Below, piece by piece: positions 1-8,202 of a DNA stretch of 64,000 nt (positions are counted from its first letter, which is position 1; each line of letters opens with the position of its first letter). A program made the translations under genes and the position numbers. The DNA comes from Sulfitobacter sp. SK011. Its GTDB lineage: Bacteria; Pseudomonadota; Alphaproteobacteria; Rhodobacterales; Rhodobacteraceae. Where the stretch lies: positions 2,335,574 to 2,399,573 of the forward strand of contig NZ_CP025803.1 of assembly GCF_003352065.1 (NCBI RefSeq), written 5' to 3'. A model generated the notes under the pieces. That model saw nothing but the letters and a program-made list of their open reading frames with translations, searched no databases and was not told the origin of the DNA.

Positions 1-414
1 GGGTTTGATGATGTCGAGCCGCAAACCCGTTTCGCGGTGAATGCGCTTCATGAATTCTTCACCGTTCAGCGCCCGACGGCAGGCTTCGGTCGCGACCAAC
101 CGCATTCGGCGGACTTTGTTGCGGCGCAGTTTTTGCTGACAAATGCGCAATGCCTGAATGGTACGCGCCATGGATCCGCGCGACAATCGCCCGGTCTTTT
201 CCAGACCCGATCCCAATTGGACGGACTTGGAAAAACTGTCGACAACATGAAAACCGCTGCCCTTGGGCTGCGCGATCAACATGCGGCAACTATTTGTACC
301 CAGATCGAGGGCCGCATAGAGTTCGGACGATCTGGGCGGAACTGGCGCGGGGCTCAGAGCCGGTATCGTGTCCTTTTCGAGCGCCCCCGCACCTTTGGGA
401 CGCTGTGGCGCCAT
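1..414 (-). CDS. Ppx/GppA family exopolyphosphatase, N-terminal part (cut by window edge)
   Basis: Reading the minus strand from an ATG at 414 gives 138 codons with no stop before the window edge, so the C-terminal part lies outside. After a Pro-rich leader of about 33 residues comes YAALDLGTNSCRMLIA, the ASKHA-fold phosphate-binding motif 1 of exopolyphosphatase/guanosine pentaphosphate phosphohydrolases, followed by the typical SVQLGSGLEKTGRLS stretch and RLVATEACRRA. The family hydrolyses polyphosphate or pppGpp in the cytoplasm; which activity this one has cannot be told from the N-terminus. It is divergent from the one-carbon operon starting at 686. Family assignment is firm, the exact start is likely but not proven. 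Confidence 0.88.
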   Translation of the reverse strand, partial: MAPQRPKGAGALEKDTIPALSPAPVPPRSSELYAALDLGTNSCRMLIAQPKGSGFHVVDSFSKSVQLGSGLEKTGRLSRGSMARTIQALRICQQKLRRNKVRRMRLVATEACRRALNGEEFMKRIHRETGLRLDIIKP

Positions 415-685
415 GTGTCGCGCCTTTCATATCGAGTTGGGTTCAACGTAATGGTTGGCACGCGCCCGCGCAAGCGTGATCACGGGTCATGCGGAAGGGC
501 CTGACGGATTTCTCATAATCATGGTGAAGAATTCGAGCCAGCACCGCCCTCGCGATTGGTATGCTGACGCGGTACACTCCGTTGCAAGTCGCGGAAGGTC
601 CGTGTTCTGTCGAAAACCGCCATCGTCAACTTGCCCGCTTGGATTACAGAAGGCGCAGGGTCATCCACCCGGAGAGGGAATCATC
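415..685. other. Intergenic region between divergent ppx and the one-carbon operon
   Basis: This 271-bp divergent region should carry the promoters of both transcription units. An open frame continues upstream of the gene at 686 (to 455), but its translation looks non-coding and a good ribosome binding site sits directly before 686. I looked for SAM-II and SAM/SAH riboswitch motifs because methionine-cycle genes follow, and saw no convincing match. Confidence 0.4.
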
Positions 686-985
686 ATGCCACAGGTCATC
701 ATCGTCTATTGGCGCGATATTCCTGCACAGGTTATTGTCGGCAAGGGGCGTCGCGGCGCAAAACGTCAGCTGCCCGAGCGTTTTGAGCAGGCAATTGACC
801 GCGCCGCCATGAAAATTGGTGCCGAGGATACCGATGCGTATCTGGCGGAATGGCGCAAGGCAGACCCTGTTGAGGTCGCAGGCGACAGCGATGACGCCGT
901 GGCCGACGCCGAGGCCGCGCGCATTGATGCAGAATTTGACCGAGCCCGGATCAAGGCGCTAATTGACAACGACGGTTGGGCCTGA
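686..985 (+). CDS. Small Virulence_fact (PF13769-like) protein, first gene of folate/methyl operon
   Basis: A 99-residue soluble protein starting MPQVIIVYWRDIPAQVIVGK and carrying GRRGAKRQLPERFEQAIDRAA, which I recognise as the short 'virulence factor' family of alphaproteobacteria; the name is historical and says nothing about function here. The ATG at 686 is preceded by GGAGAGGGAA at the right distance, so the longer open frame from 455 is rejected. The C-terminal half is acidic (many D and E) and ends in DNDGWA. It lies 24 bp before metF and reads in the same direction, so a role linked to methyl-folate or cobalamin-dependent methyl transfer is inferred from context only. Confidence 0.75.
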   Translation: MPQVIIVYWRDIPAQVIVGKGRRGAKRQLPERFEQAIDRAAMKIGAEDTDAYLAEWRKADPVEVAGDSDDAVADAEAARIDAEFDRARIKALIDNDGWA

Positions 986-1009
986 TCGCCCATGTTCAAG
1001 GATAACATC

Positions 1010-1939
1010 ATGGCTTTACTGAATTTCCGCCGCAAGGAGGCACCCGCCCCCGTTCTGCCCACCGCAGAGATCGAAGCGTTCTTGCAGGATTACTCCATCG
1101 AGGTGATGCCACGCACCGCCGAGAAGGTTGAGGATTTCCGCACGCTGCTGCCAGATGGGACCCGCGTCTATATCGCCCATATCGAAGGCACCCCGATCGA
1201 AGACATGGTCGCCACCGCCAAACGCCTGAATGCGGATGGATATCGGGTGATGCCGCATTTTCCCGCGCGCATCATCAAGGACAAAGCGACGCTGGCCGAT
1301 TGGATCGGCCGCTATCAGGGTGAGGCAGACGTCAAACAGGCGCTGCTGCTGGCCGGTGGCGTGACAAGCCCGCATGGCGATTTCAGCGATTCAATGCAGC
1401 TGATGGAAACCGGCCTGTTTGATCAGGCAGGATTTGAGCGTCTGCATGTCGCGGGCCACCCGGAGGGCAACCGAGACATTGACACCGACGGCACCATGAC
1501 AGGTGTGACTGCCGCGCTGAAATGGAAAAACGAATTCCAGACCCGCACGGATGCCAAGATGGCCATTGCCACGCAATTTGCATTCGAGGCCAAGCCGATC
1601 ATCGCATGGGCCGACAGCCTGAAAGAGGCTGGCATCACCCTGCCCGTTCACATCGGTATCGCGGGCCCGGCCAAGCTGCAAACGCTGATCAAATTTGCCA
1701 TTGCCTGCGGGGTTGGGCCATCGCTCAAAGTTCTGCAAAAACGGGCGTTGGATGTCACCAAGCTGCTGTTGCCTTATGAACCCACAGATGTGATCAGTGA
1801 ACTGGCCCTGCACAAAGCGGCCAACCCTGACTTTAACATCTCTCATGTGCATTTCTTTCCGCTGGGCGGGATCAAGACCAATGCCACATGGGCCATCGAA
1901 AACGGTGGCGACGCTGCCCAACCTGCAAACGCCGTCTAA
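1010..1939 (+). CDS. metF: Methylenetetrahydrofolate reductase family protein
   Basis: A 309-residue TIM-barrel protein of the MTHFR family, which reduces 5,10-methylene-THF to 5-methyl-THF with an FAD cofactor. Landmarks are VEVMPRTAEKVEDF-like N-terminal strand, AHIEGTPIEDM, LLLAGGVTSPHGDF (the family's GG-D region) and HVAGHPEGN, followed by VHIGIAGPAK and a C-terminal HVHFFPLGGIKT. It is close to E. coli MetF in length but divergent in sequence, as is usual in Rhodobacterales. Start: ATG 1010 is preceded by AAGGA at good spacing, while ATG 992 has none; translation from 992 would only add six residues. The next gene begins 14 bp downstream. In a DMSP demethylator this enzyme can also run in the oxidative direction on methyl-THF made by DmdA (inference). 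Confidence 0.85.
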   Translation: MALLNFRRKEAPAPVLPTAEIEAFLQDYSIEVMPRTAEKVEDFRTLLPDGTRVYIAHIEGTPIEDMVATAKRLNADGYRVMPHFPARIIKDKATLADWIGRYQGEADVKQALLLAGGVTSPHGDFSDSMQLMETGLFDQAGFERLHVAGHPEGNRDIDTDGTMTGVTAALKWKNEFQTRTDAKMAIATQFAFEAKPIIAWADSLKEAGITLPVHIGIAGPAKLQTLIKFAIACGVGPSLKVLQKRALDVTKLLLPYEPTDVISELALHKAANPDFNISHVHFFPLGGIKTNATWAIENGGDAAQPANAV

Positions 1940-1953
1940 AGGACAAACCAACA

Positions 1954-3033
1954 ATGACCCGCACAATTGTCGAATCCAAAACCAAGACCGCCATCATCGG
2001 CTTTGATCAGCCCTTCTGTGTGATCGGCGAACGGATCAACCCCACAGGCCGCAAGATTTTGGCCGAAGAGTTGGAGCGCGGCGATTTCAGCCGTGTCGAG
2101 GCAGACGCGATTGCGCAGATGGCTGCGGGCGCAAACATTCTGGACGTGAACTCCGGTGCGGTGTTCTCAAACAAGATGGCAGAAGACCCCCGCTATGCCG
2201 ACAACAACTTTGTTGAGCCGATGCTGATGCCCGAAATGATCAAGATCGTGCAGTCCGTTGTCGATATCCCGATCTGTATCGACAGCTCAGTGCCGGGTGC
2301 GCTTGAAAACGGGCTGAAGGCCTGTGAAGGTCGGCCACTGTTGAACTCAGTCACCGGCGAAGAAGAGCGGCTGGAACTGGTTTTGCCGCTGGTCAAGAAA
2401 TACAATGTGCCGGTGGTGGCGATTTCCAACGATGACACAGGCATCTCTGAGGACCCGGATGTGCGCTTTGCCGTGGCCAAAAAGATTGTCGAACGGGCCG
2501 CTGATTTTGGCATTCCCGCGCATGACATCGTGGTGGATCCGCTGGTGATGCCCATTGGCGCGATGGCGACAGCCGGCCATCAGGTGTTCACGCTGGTGCG
2601 CCGCCTGCGCGAAGAACTGGGTGTGAACACGACCTGTGGCGCGTCCAACATCAGCTTTGGCTTGCCCAACCGCCATGGCATCAACAATGCGTTCCTGCCC
2701 ATGGCAATGGGTGCGGGCATGACGTCTGCGATCATGAACCCTGTTGGCCTGCCGGTGAATGCGGCCAAGATCGCCGAGAAAAAGGCCGAGATTGCCGCAA
2801 CCGGGATCATTCTGCCCGAAGACATGGACGACGAAGTCTTTGTGCAACTGTTCGGTATGGGTTCCACCTTGCCGCGTGCGGGCAAGGAAATGGAAGCAAT
2901 CCGCGCTGCCAACTTCTTGTTTGATCGCGACCCGCACGGCGGCGACTGGATCAAGTTCAACAAGGTGGCCCCCAAAGCAGGCCAGGAAGGCCGGGGGCGC
3001 GCGGGCCGGGTCGGCGGCAGACGCCGCGGCTAA
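1954..3033 (+). CDS. Methyltetrahydrofolate (pterin)-binding methyltransferase, stand-alone MetH-type domain
   Basis: A 359-residue protein of the pterin-binding (DHPS-like) TIM-barrel family. It begins FCVIGERINPTGRK, the hallmark of the methyl-THF domain of cobalamin-dependent methionine synthase and of corrinoid methyltransferases, and continues with ANILDVNSGA, CIDSSVPGALE, NSVTGEEERLELVLPL, DIVVDPLVMPIG and CGASNISFGLPNRHGINNAF. The start at 1954 follows AAAGGA; the open frame reaches back to 1888 inside metF. There is no homocysteine, B12 or reactivation domain here, fitting the split MetH reported for roseobacters such as Phaeobacter, where the other parts are separate genes. The last 18 residues are a Gly/Arg-rich tail (GRGRAGRVGGRRRG) before a terminator. 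Confidence 0.85.
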   Translation: MTRTIVESKTKTAIIGFDQPFCVIGERINPTGRKILAEELERGDFSRVEADAIAQMAAGANILDVNSGAVFSNKMAEDPRYADNNFVEPMLMPEMIKIVQSVVDIPICIDSSVPGALENGLKACEGRPLLNSVTGEEERLELVLPLVKKYNVPVVAISNDDTGISEDPDVRFAVAKKIVERAADFGIPAHDIVVDPLVMPIGAMATAGHQVFTLVRRLREELGVNTTCGASNISFGLPNRHGINNAFLPMAMGAGMTSAIMNPVGLPVNAAKIAEKKAEIAATGIILPEDMDDEVFVQLFGMGSTLPRAGKEMEAIRAANFLFDRDPHGGDWIKFNKVAPKAGQEGRGRAGRVGGRRRG

Positions 3034-3054
3034 GACAGAACCTTTCTTTTCAGC

Positions 3055-3090
3055 AAAAGCCCCTGGTGCCGTCGCGCCGGGGGCTTTTTC
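3055..3090 (+). terminator. Rho-independent terminator of the metF operon
   Basis: About 20 bp after the stop codon at 3033, AAAAGCCCCTGG and CCGGGGGCTTTTT form a strong GC-rich stem ending in a T run, the classic intrinsic terminator. Confidence 0.8.
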
Positions 3091-3243
3091 CGTTTTATAC
3101 GCACGACCTTGGTCGACGCGTGGTGGAAAATTCTTGGGAAGTAACGCGTAATTAACGGACCGCCCTTTAGAACAGGCACAGCCGAAGAACCAGCGGAATG
3201 CCTGAAATGGACCTGATCACACCCACCCACATGCCAACCTGTG

Positions 3244-3519
3244 ATGGCTGAGACCTTATCGCTGGAAGGCAAGCTTGATCTGTCCGCTGTCCCGCAATTG
3301 CATGATGATCTGATGGCATGTGCGGGCAAGGACGTGATCGTCAGCCTCGCCAAGGTGACCCAATTGGGGGCGCTTTGCGCGCAAACGCTGATTGCCGCCG
3401 CCAATTCCGCGCGCGCAGGCGGCCATGATTTCACATTGGCCGAACCAAGCGACCGCGTTCTGGGCCAACTCGCCGCAATGGGCATGACCCCGGAAATGAT
3501 CATGGAAGGGTCCGAATGA
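3244..3519 (+). CDS. STAS-domain protein of the chemotaxis operon
   Basis: A 91-residue single-domain protein with the STAS (anti-sigma-factor antagonist-like) fold: LSLEGKLDLSAVPQLHDDL at the start, VIVSLAKVTQLGALCAQTLIAAANSARAGGH in the middle and an amphipathic C-terminal helix. The serine/threonine usually phosphorylated in SpoIIAA-type proteins is not obvious (the usual D-S-S/T site reads QLGALCAQT). Its stop overlaps the cheY start by four bases (ATGA), so it is translationally coupled to the chemotaxis genes; STAS genes at this place occur in several alphaproteobacterial che operons. A GTG directly before the ATG (3241) could also be the start. What it binds is unknown. Confidence 0.75.
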   Translation: MAETLSLEGKLDLSAVPQLHDDLMACAGKDVIVSLAKVTQLGALCAQTLIAAANSARAGGHDFTLAEPSDRVLGQLAAMGMTPEMIMEGSE

Positions 3520-3881
3520 CACTCAACATACTTGCCGTCGATGACAGCCGCACCATGCGCGACATGATCCGTCTGGCGCTGCTGCCCGCGGGATTTACGG
3601 TGCACACAGCTGACGACGGCGTCCATGGTATTGAGGTTCTGGATGGCATAGCGCCGGATGCCATCATAACGGACATCAACATGCCGCGCATGGATGGCTT
3701 TGGCTTCATCGTCGCAGTACGCGGACAGGAAAAACATCGCGCCACACCAATCCTTGTCCTGACCACCGAAGCCGCCCCCGATCTGAAACAGCGCGCGCGG
3801 CAGGCGGGTGCAACCGGTTGGATCGTCAAGCCCTTCGATCCTGAAAAACTGGTCAAAGCGCTGCACATGGTTGCGGGATAA
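3516..3881 (+). CDS. cheY: CheY-type response regulator (first copy)
   Basis: A 121-residue single receiver domain. The acidic pocket is D9/D10, the phospho-acceptor is D53 in ITDINMPRMDG, the switch Thr/Ser is in VLTTEA and the conserved Lys is K105 in WIVKPFD. Phospho-CheY normally binds the flagellar motor; in operons with two cheY genes one often acts as a phosphate sink instead. It overlaps the STAS gene by ATGA and sits 12 bp before cheA. Which of the two CheY proteins in this cluster is the motor-binding one cannot be read from sequence. Confidence 0.9.
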   Translation: MTLNILAVDDSRTMRDMIRLALLPAGFTVHTADDGVHGIEVLDGIAPDAIITDINMPRMDGFGFIVAVRGQEKHRATPILVLTTEAAPDLKQRARQAGATGWIVKPFDPEKLVKALHMVAG

Positions 3882-3893
3882 CGGGATCGCTGG

Positions 3894-6056
3894 ATGAACT
3901 CGCAGATTGATCCACTCGCTGAAATCCGCGCCTCATTCTTTATCGAGTGTGACGAGCTGATCGAGGCATTGCAGGACGGTCTTCGGACCATTGAGGAAGG
4001 CCAGAGCGACAGCGAAACGATCAATGTCGTCTTTAGGGCTGTCCATTCAGTGAAAGGTGGCGCGGGGGCCTTTGGGCTCGACGCATTGGTGCGGTTTGCA
4101 CATAGTTTTGAAACGGTTCTGGTCGAGGTCCGGTCGGGCCACCTGCAAATTGATCCTAGCACGTTAAAGCTTTTCTATCAGGCAGCAGACCACCTGAGCG
4201 ATCTGGTCCTTGCCAGTCGTGACAGCACATCTTTCCCCGATGCAGAGACTGCAACTTTGGTGGCCAAACTGGACGACCTGCTGGGTGATGATGTGACAGC
4301 TGAACCCTTGAATGGGGACGCAATCGATTTTCAACCGATGCCCCTGTCGCTTGACCTCAGTCTTGGGGATGACGACACGGGCGACCCGGATTCCCTTGGC
4401 ACTTCTGACGCCATGCCAAAGTCACCAGATCGACATTGCTATGTCGTGACGTTCACCCCTTTTCCAGAACTCTTTGAAACCGGGAACGAGCCATTTGTAC
4501 TGTTGAGAAACCTGAGCAGTCTGGGCTCTGCAATCGTCACCGCAGATCTCAGCAAGATACCCGACTTGCAATTTCTGGTTCCGGAGCTTCCCACCATAAC
4601 TTGGACGATCTGGCTCGAAACCAATGCCGATGCGTCAGAAATCACCTCTGTCTTTGAATTTGTGGAAGGCCAATGCAGCCTTCAGATTGAGCTGGGCAGT
4701 GACCAGAACTCTGACAATACCGATGCTGAGACAACTCAGAATTCAACCGCTCTAAGCCCGGGGACGGCTGAGAAACCGAACAATGGACGCCCGTCTAACA
4801 TCCCTGCCCCATCAGAAAGGTCCGGTCCGATCACCGCTCCACCCAAATCAATGGTACGCGTCGATCTTGACCGCATTGAAAGGCTGGTCAATCTGGTGGG
4901 CGAATTGGTCATCAACCAAGCCATGCTGAGCCAAAGCCTTGAGCAATCAGGCCTGCCCCCCTATTCGGACGCGATGAGTGGTCTGGAAGAATTTCAGCGC
5001 CTGACCAGAGATATTCAGGACAGTGTCATGATGATCCGGGCCCAGCCGGTCAAGTCGTTGTTTCAGCGCATGTCCCGCATCACACGCGAAACCTCAGGTG
5101 CCCTGGCGAAAGACGTGCGTCTCTATACCCAAGGTGAAGACACGGAAGTGGACAAGACAGTTATTGAACGGCTGGCTCATCCTTTGACGCATATGATCCG
5201 CAATGCGGTCGATCATGGGCTGGAGACAACGCAGGCACGTATCGCCGCCGGCAAGCCCCCACAAGGCGAAATCAGGCTTAGCGCCGCGCACCGTTCCGGC
5301 AGGGTGATCATCGAAATTGCCGATGATGGTGCCGGGATCAACCGATCCAAGGTCCTGCAGATCGCAACCGATAAAGGTCTTGTCCCCGCAGACTCACAGC
5401 TCAGTGAAACAGAGATCGATAACTTGCTGTTTCTGCCAGGCTTTTCCACGTCAAGCGTCGTGTCAGAGCTGTCAGGTCGCGGCGTTGGCATGGACGTCGT
5501 GCGCACCGCCATCCAGGCCCTTGGTGGTCGGATAACCATACAGTCGGTACCTGGAACTGGTACAACTTTTTCCATTTCGCTGCCCCTGACCCTGGCCGTG
5601 CTTGAGGGCATGGTTGTTGAGGTCGCGGGCGAAACCCTGGTCCTACCGCTCAATCTGGTCATTGAAACACTGACCGTTACCGAGAACGATGTTGAAATGG
5701 TCCGCCCCGGCACCACTGTGGTACGCGTGCGCGGCACCTTGGTACCGCTTTTTGATCTGGGTCTGGAACTTGGCTACCGACCTCCGCTTCCCAGCTTTGA
5801 TGAGGCGGTCATCCTGCTGGTCGCGCATGAGGACGGCAACCGCGCGGCCCTGATCATCGACAATATCCTCGATCAGCGTCAGGTTGTGATCAAGGGTCTT
5901 GATGAGAGCTTTTACCGTGCGCCCGGCGTTGCAGCAGCGACGATACTCGGGGATGGTCAGATTGCACTGATCCTTGACCCTTCGGACATCATTTCCAACG
6001 CAGGACAGCACTCCGCACCGCGCCCGCCAATCCTTGACGCAGGAGCCTTGGCATGA
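3894..6056 (+). CDS. cheA: Chemotaxis histidine kinase CheA
   Basis: A 720-residue kinase with the normal CheA order. The Hpt domain has H51 in AVHSVKGGAGAFG as phosphorylation site. A long variable segment (about 140-310, acidic and Asn/Gln-rich towards the end) stands where the P2 domain would be. The dimerisation helices start at VRVDLDRIERLVNLVGEL, followed by the ATPase domain with N box HMIRNAVDHGLE, G1 DDGAGI, F box LPGFSTS and G2 GRGVGMDVV, and a CheW-like regulatory domain at the end (LEGMVVEVAGETLVLPLN). It phosphorylates CheY and CheB in receptor arrays. The coding end overlaps cheW by four bases. All key kinase residues are present, so it should be active. Confidence 0.95.
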   Translation: MNSQIDPLAEIRASFFIECDELIEALQDGLRTIEEGQSDSETINVVFRAVHSVKGGAGAFGLDALVRFAHSFETVLVEVRSGHLQIDPSTLKLFYQAADHLSDLVLASRDSTSFPDAETATLVAKLDDLLGDDVTAEPLNGDAIDFQPMPLSLDLSLGDDDTGDPDSLGTSDAMPKSPDRHCYVVTFTPFPELFETGNEPFVLLRNLSSLGSAIVTADLSKIPDLQFLVPELPTITWTIWLETNADASEITSVFEFVEGQCSLQIELGSDQNSDNTDAETTQNSTALSPGTAEKPNNGRPSNIPAPSERSGPITAPPKSMVRVDLDRIERLVNLVGELVINQAMLSQSLEQSGLPPYSDAMSGLEEFQRLTRDIQDSVMMIRAQPVKSLFQRMSRITRETSGALAKDVRLYTQGEDTEVDKTVIERLAHPLTHMIRNAVDHGLETTQARIAAGKPPQGEIRLSAAHRSGRVIIEIADDGAGINRSKVLQIATDKGLVPADSQLSETEIDNLLFLPGFSTSSVVSELSGRGVGMDVVRTAIQALGGRITIQSVPGTGTTFSISLPLTLAVLEGMVVEVAGETLVLPLNLVIETLTVTENDVEMVRPGTTVVRVRGTLVPLFDLGLELGYRPPLPSFDEAVILLVAHEDGNRAALIIDNILDQRQVVIKGLDESFYRAPGVAAATILGDGQIALILDPSDIISNAGQHSAPRPPILDAGALA

Positions 6057-6511
6057 GCGACGCATGCACATCAACGACAATTGAGCTGTTGACGTTTCGG
6101 CTCGCAGATCAGGAATATTCCCTCGACATCATGTCGGTCCGGGAAATCCGCGGATGGACGCGCGCAACGCCCCTGCCCCACGCGCCGCATTTCATGAAAG
6201 GGGTCATCAACTTGCGTGGGACCGTGCTGCCGGTGATGGATTTGGGTGCACGTCTTGGTCTGCCACCATGTGAAAAAACCGACCGGAACGTCATCATCGT
6301 TGTCATGCTTAAGGACAAAATGACCGGGCTTATGGTTGATGCGGTGTCTGACATCATTGCACTCACCGCACAAGACCTGCAACGGCCGCCGGACATGAAC
6401 AGCGGCGGTGTACCCAACGTCGTCAGCGCGTTGACTTTGATAGACGACCGCCTGATCCGGGTCCTTGACCTTGCCAGTGTGATTGCGCCGTCAGAAAGTG
6501 CTGCGGCATGA
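6053..6511 (+). CDS. cheW: Chemotaxis coupling protein CheW
   Basis: A 152-residue protein with the CheW fold: ELLTFRLADQEYSLDIMSVREIRGW at the start, HAPHFMKGVINLRGTVLPVMDLGARLG in the middle and a C-terminal DDRLIRVLDLASVI. It bridges chemoreceptors and CheA in the membrane-associated array. It is linked by ATGA overlaps to cheA before and cheR behind, so stoichiometry is probably set by translational coupling. No receptor gene is present in this window, so its partners are encoded elsewhere. Confidence 0.93.
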   Translation: MSDACTSTTIELLTFRLADQEYSLDIMSVREIRGWTRATPLPHAPHFMKGVINLRGTVLPVMDLGARLGLPPCEKTDRNVIIVVMLKDKMTGLMVDAVSDIIALTAQDLQRPPDMNSGGVPNVVSALTLIDDRLIRVLDLASVIAPSESAAA

Positions 6512-7350
6512 CGAAACCGCAGGCGGAACTGGACAAGGTGAGTTTTCGGGCCATTGCCGATTTGGCCTATCGCGAAAGTGGCCTGACGTTGGTTGAAGAA
6601 AAGACCACGATGATCCAATCGCGTCTCAGGCGTCGGTTGCTGGCATTAAAATTGTCCGAGTTTTCCGACTATTGTGACTTCGTTTATTCCGAACGCGGCC
6701 GAGGCGAACGCAAACAACTCATTTCTGCGTTGACGACCAACGTCTCTCATTTCTTTCGAGAGGATCATCATTTCGACGCGCTTTGCACCCGCGTACGCGC
6801 CGCCTTATCGCTGCTGCGCGCCGGGGGCAGGATGCGCATTTGGTCGGCGGGATGTTCCAATGGTCAAGAAGCCGTTTCAGCTGCAATCCGCTTGCTCGAA
6901 ATCTGCCCTGAAATTGCCGATCACGACCTGCGCATTCTCGCAACCGATATCGATACAGAGGTCGTCAGTTTTGCCAGACGGGGCTGCTATCCCAAGAGGT
7001 TCACGACGGGCATTGCGCCGGAAAAACTGACCAAGTTCTTTGACGCAGGCCCTGAAATCGATGGCGAAGAGACCTTTATCACCAAAGCCAGCGTGAAAAG
7101 GCTGATCCGCTTCAATGAACTCAATCTGCTGAATTCCTGGCCAATGCAGGGGCGATTTGATGCGATCTTTTGCCGAAATGTTGTCATCTATTTCGATCTC
7201 GAAACACAAACCCGATTATGGCCGCGGTTTAGAGAAGCGTTGACGCCGGGCGGCTTGCTGTTCTTGGGCCATTCCGAACGCATCGGTGATCCGGCAGCAT
7301 TTGGGTTTGAGTGTTCCGGGCCCACCAGCTACCGGCGCATGGCCGGGTAA
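6508..7350 (+). CDS. cheR: Chemoreceptor glutamate methyltransferase CheR
   Basis: A 280-residue SAM-dependent methyltransferase. The N-terminal helical CheR domain ends with LTTNVSHFFREDHHFDAL, a family signature; the SAM-binding motif is IWSAGCSNGQEAVSAA, where most CheR proteins have GCSxGEEPYS, and the catalytic domain contains FDAIFCRNVVIYFD and GGLLFLGHSERI. It methylates receptor glutamates during adaptation, opposed by CheB. There is no C-terminal pentapeptide- or TPR-like extension. It overlaps cheW by ATGA and is followed after 39 bp by the second cheY, which has its own GGAACCA-type upstream sequence. Confidence 0.92.
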   Translation: MTKPQAELDKVSFRAIADLAYRESGLTLVEEKTTMIQSRLRRRLLALKLSEFSDYCDFVYSERGRGERKQLISALTTNVSHFFREDHHFDALCTRVRAALSLLRAGGRMRIWSAGCSNGQEAVSAAIRLLEICPEIADHDLRILATDIDTEVVSFARRGCYPKRFTTGIAPEKLTKFFDAGPEIDGEETFITKASVKRLIRFNELNLLNSWPMQGRFDAIFCRNVVIYFDLETQTRLWPRFREALTPGGLLFLGHSERIGDPAAFGFECSGPTSYRRMAG

Positions 7351-7389
7351 CCGCCTGGCGCAATCAGAAAACCGAAAAGGAACCAAGTT

Positions 7390-7776
7390 ATGGCACTGCG
7401 CGATCAAATCAGGATCATGGTGGTGGATGATATGTCAACCAGTCGCGGGTTGATCACGCAAGCTCTGGACGGCTTTGGCGTGCGTAACATTACAACTGCG
7501 GAAAATGGCAAACAGGCGTTGCTGGCTCTTGCCAAGCATCCTGTTCACCTGGTGATTTCAGACTACAACATGCCAGAAATGGATGGTCTGCACTTGTTGC
7601 AACACTTGCGCGGTGCACCAAAAACAAAGGGTGTTGGGTTTGTCCTGATTACTGGAAACGCAGAGCAAAAGATCGTTGATTACGGCAAGAAATTGGGCAT
7701 GAACAACTTTCTTAAAAAGCCTTTTCAGCCGGACGCCCTGCGCACCTGCATCGAAGCGGTGGTGGGCAGACTTTGA
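7390..7776 (+). CDS. cheY: CheY-type response regulator (second copy)
   Basis: A 128-residue receiver domain with D13/D14, the phospho-acceptor D58 in ISDYNMPEMDG, a Thr in LITGNAE and conserved Lys in FLKKPF. It differs clearly from the first CheY of the cluster, being closer to the motor-binding type in the motif NMPEMDGLxLL, but this is only an impression. It is followed, with a four-base TTGA overlap, by the small gene at 7773 whose product has phosphatase-like features, which suggests that these two act as a pair. Confidence 0.9.
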   Translation: MALRDQIRIMVVDDMSTSRGLITQALDGFGVRNITTAENGKQALLALAKHPVHLVISDYNMPEMDGLHLLQHLRGAPKTKGVGFVLITGNAEQKIVDYGKKLGMNNFLKKPFQPDALRTCIEAVVGRL

Positions 7777-8162
7777 CGCCCTCACTGGTTCAGTCCGCCG
7801 ACGCCGAGGCGCTTTCTGATGTGATGATCCGGCTGTCTGCTTACCTTGGAACATTGGGGGTTCAGGTCCGTAAACTGGAACATGAAATTGGTGAAGAATT
7901 ATGCGCAAAGACGCCCCAGCTTGCACAGGTGATTATCCACCTGCAAAGCCTTGATTATCTGCGTCAATCGCTGGAAGACCTCGCCAGGTTGGCGTTGTTG
8001 TTGGGGCATACTGAGGGTACTGGCTCGCTCACCTTCCCCATCGCTGCCGAGATCAGCGCCAAGCTCACCCTCAACGACACAAAGGTCTTGGTCTGTTCGC
8101 GAAAGATCCCGGCAGGCTCTGAAACCAGTAACGATGGATCTGGTGATCTCGATCTGTTTTAG
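7773..8162 (+). CDS. Small chemotaxis protein with CheZ/CheT-like DXXXQ motif
   Basis: A 129-residue mostly helical protein with no close named family that I recognise. Two details stand out. The helix around 53-77 contains DYLRQ (D61, Q65), the D-x3-Q spacing of the catalytic motif of CheZ phosphatases, set in LQSLDYLRQSLEDLARLALL. The C-terminus is a flexible acidic peptide, SNDGSGDLDLF, resembling in character the CheY-binding tail of CheZ. The start is a TTG overlapping the cheY stop as TTGA; GTG 7819 and ATG 7822 are alternatives. Sinorhizobium CheT, encoded at the end of its che operon, has been described with the same DXXXQ signature. A CheY phosphatase role is inferred, not shown. Confidence 0.55.
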   Translation: MTPSLVQSADAEALSDVMIRLSAYLGTLGVQVRKLEHEIGEELCAKTPQLAQVIIHLQSLDYLRQSLEDLARLALLLGHTEGTGSLTFPIAAEISAKLTLNDTKVLVCSRKIPAGSETSNDGSGDLDLF

Positions 8163-8202
8163 ATTACTCAGGCATATACTTTGGCGTAATCACTGCGTTG
8201 TT

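Noticed and set aside
455..685. N-terminal extension of the Virulence_fact gene
   Set aside because: The extra translation has no family similarity, and ATG 686 has a good ribosome binding site directly in front.
415..685. SAM or SAH riboswitch before the metF operon
   Set aside because: No match to the conserved cores of SAM-II or SAM/SAH riboswitches could be found by eye.
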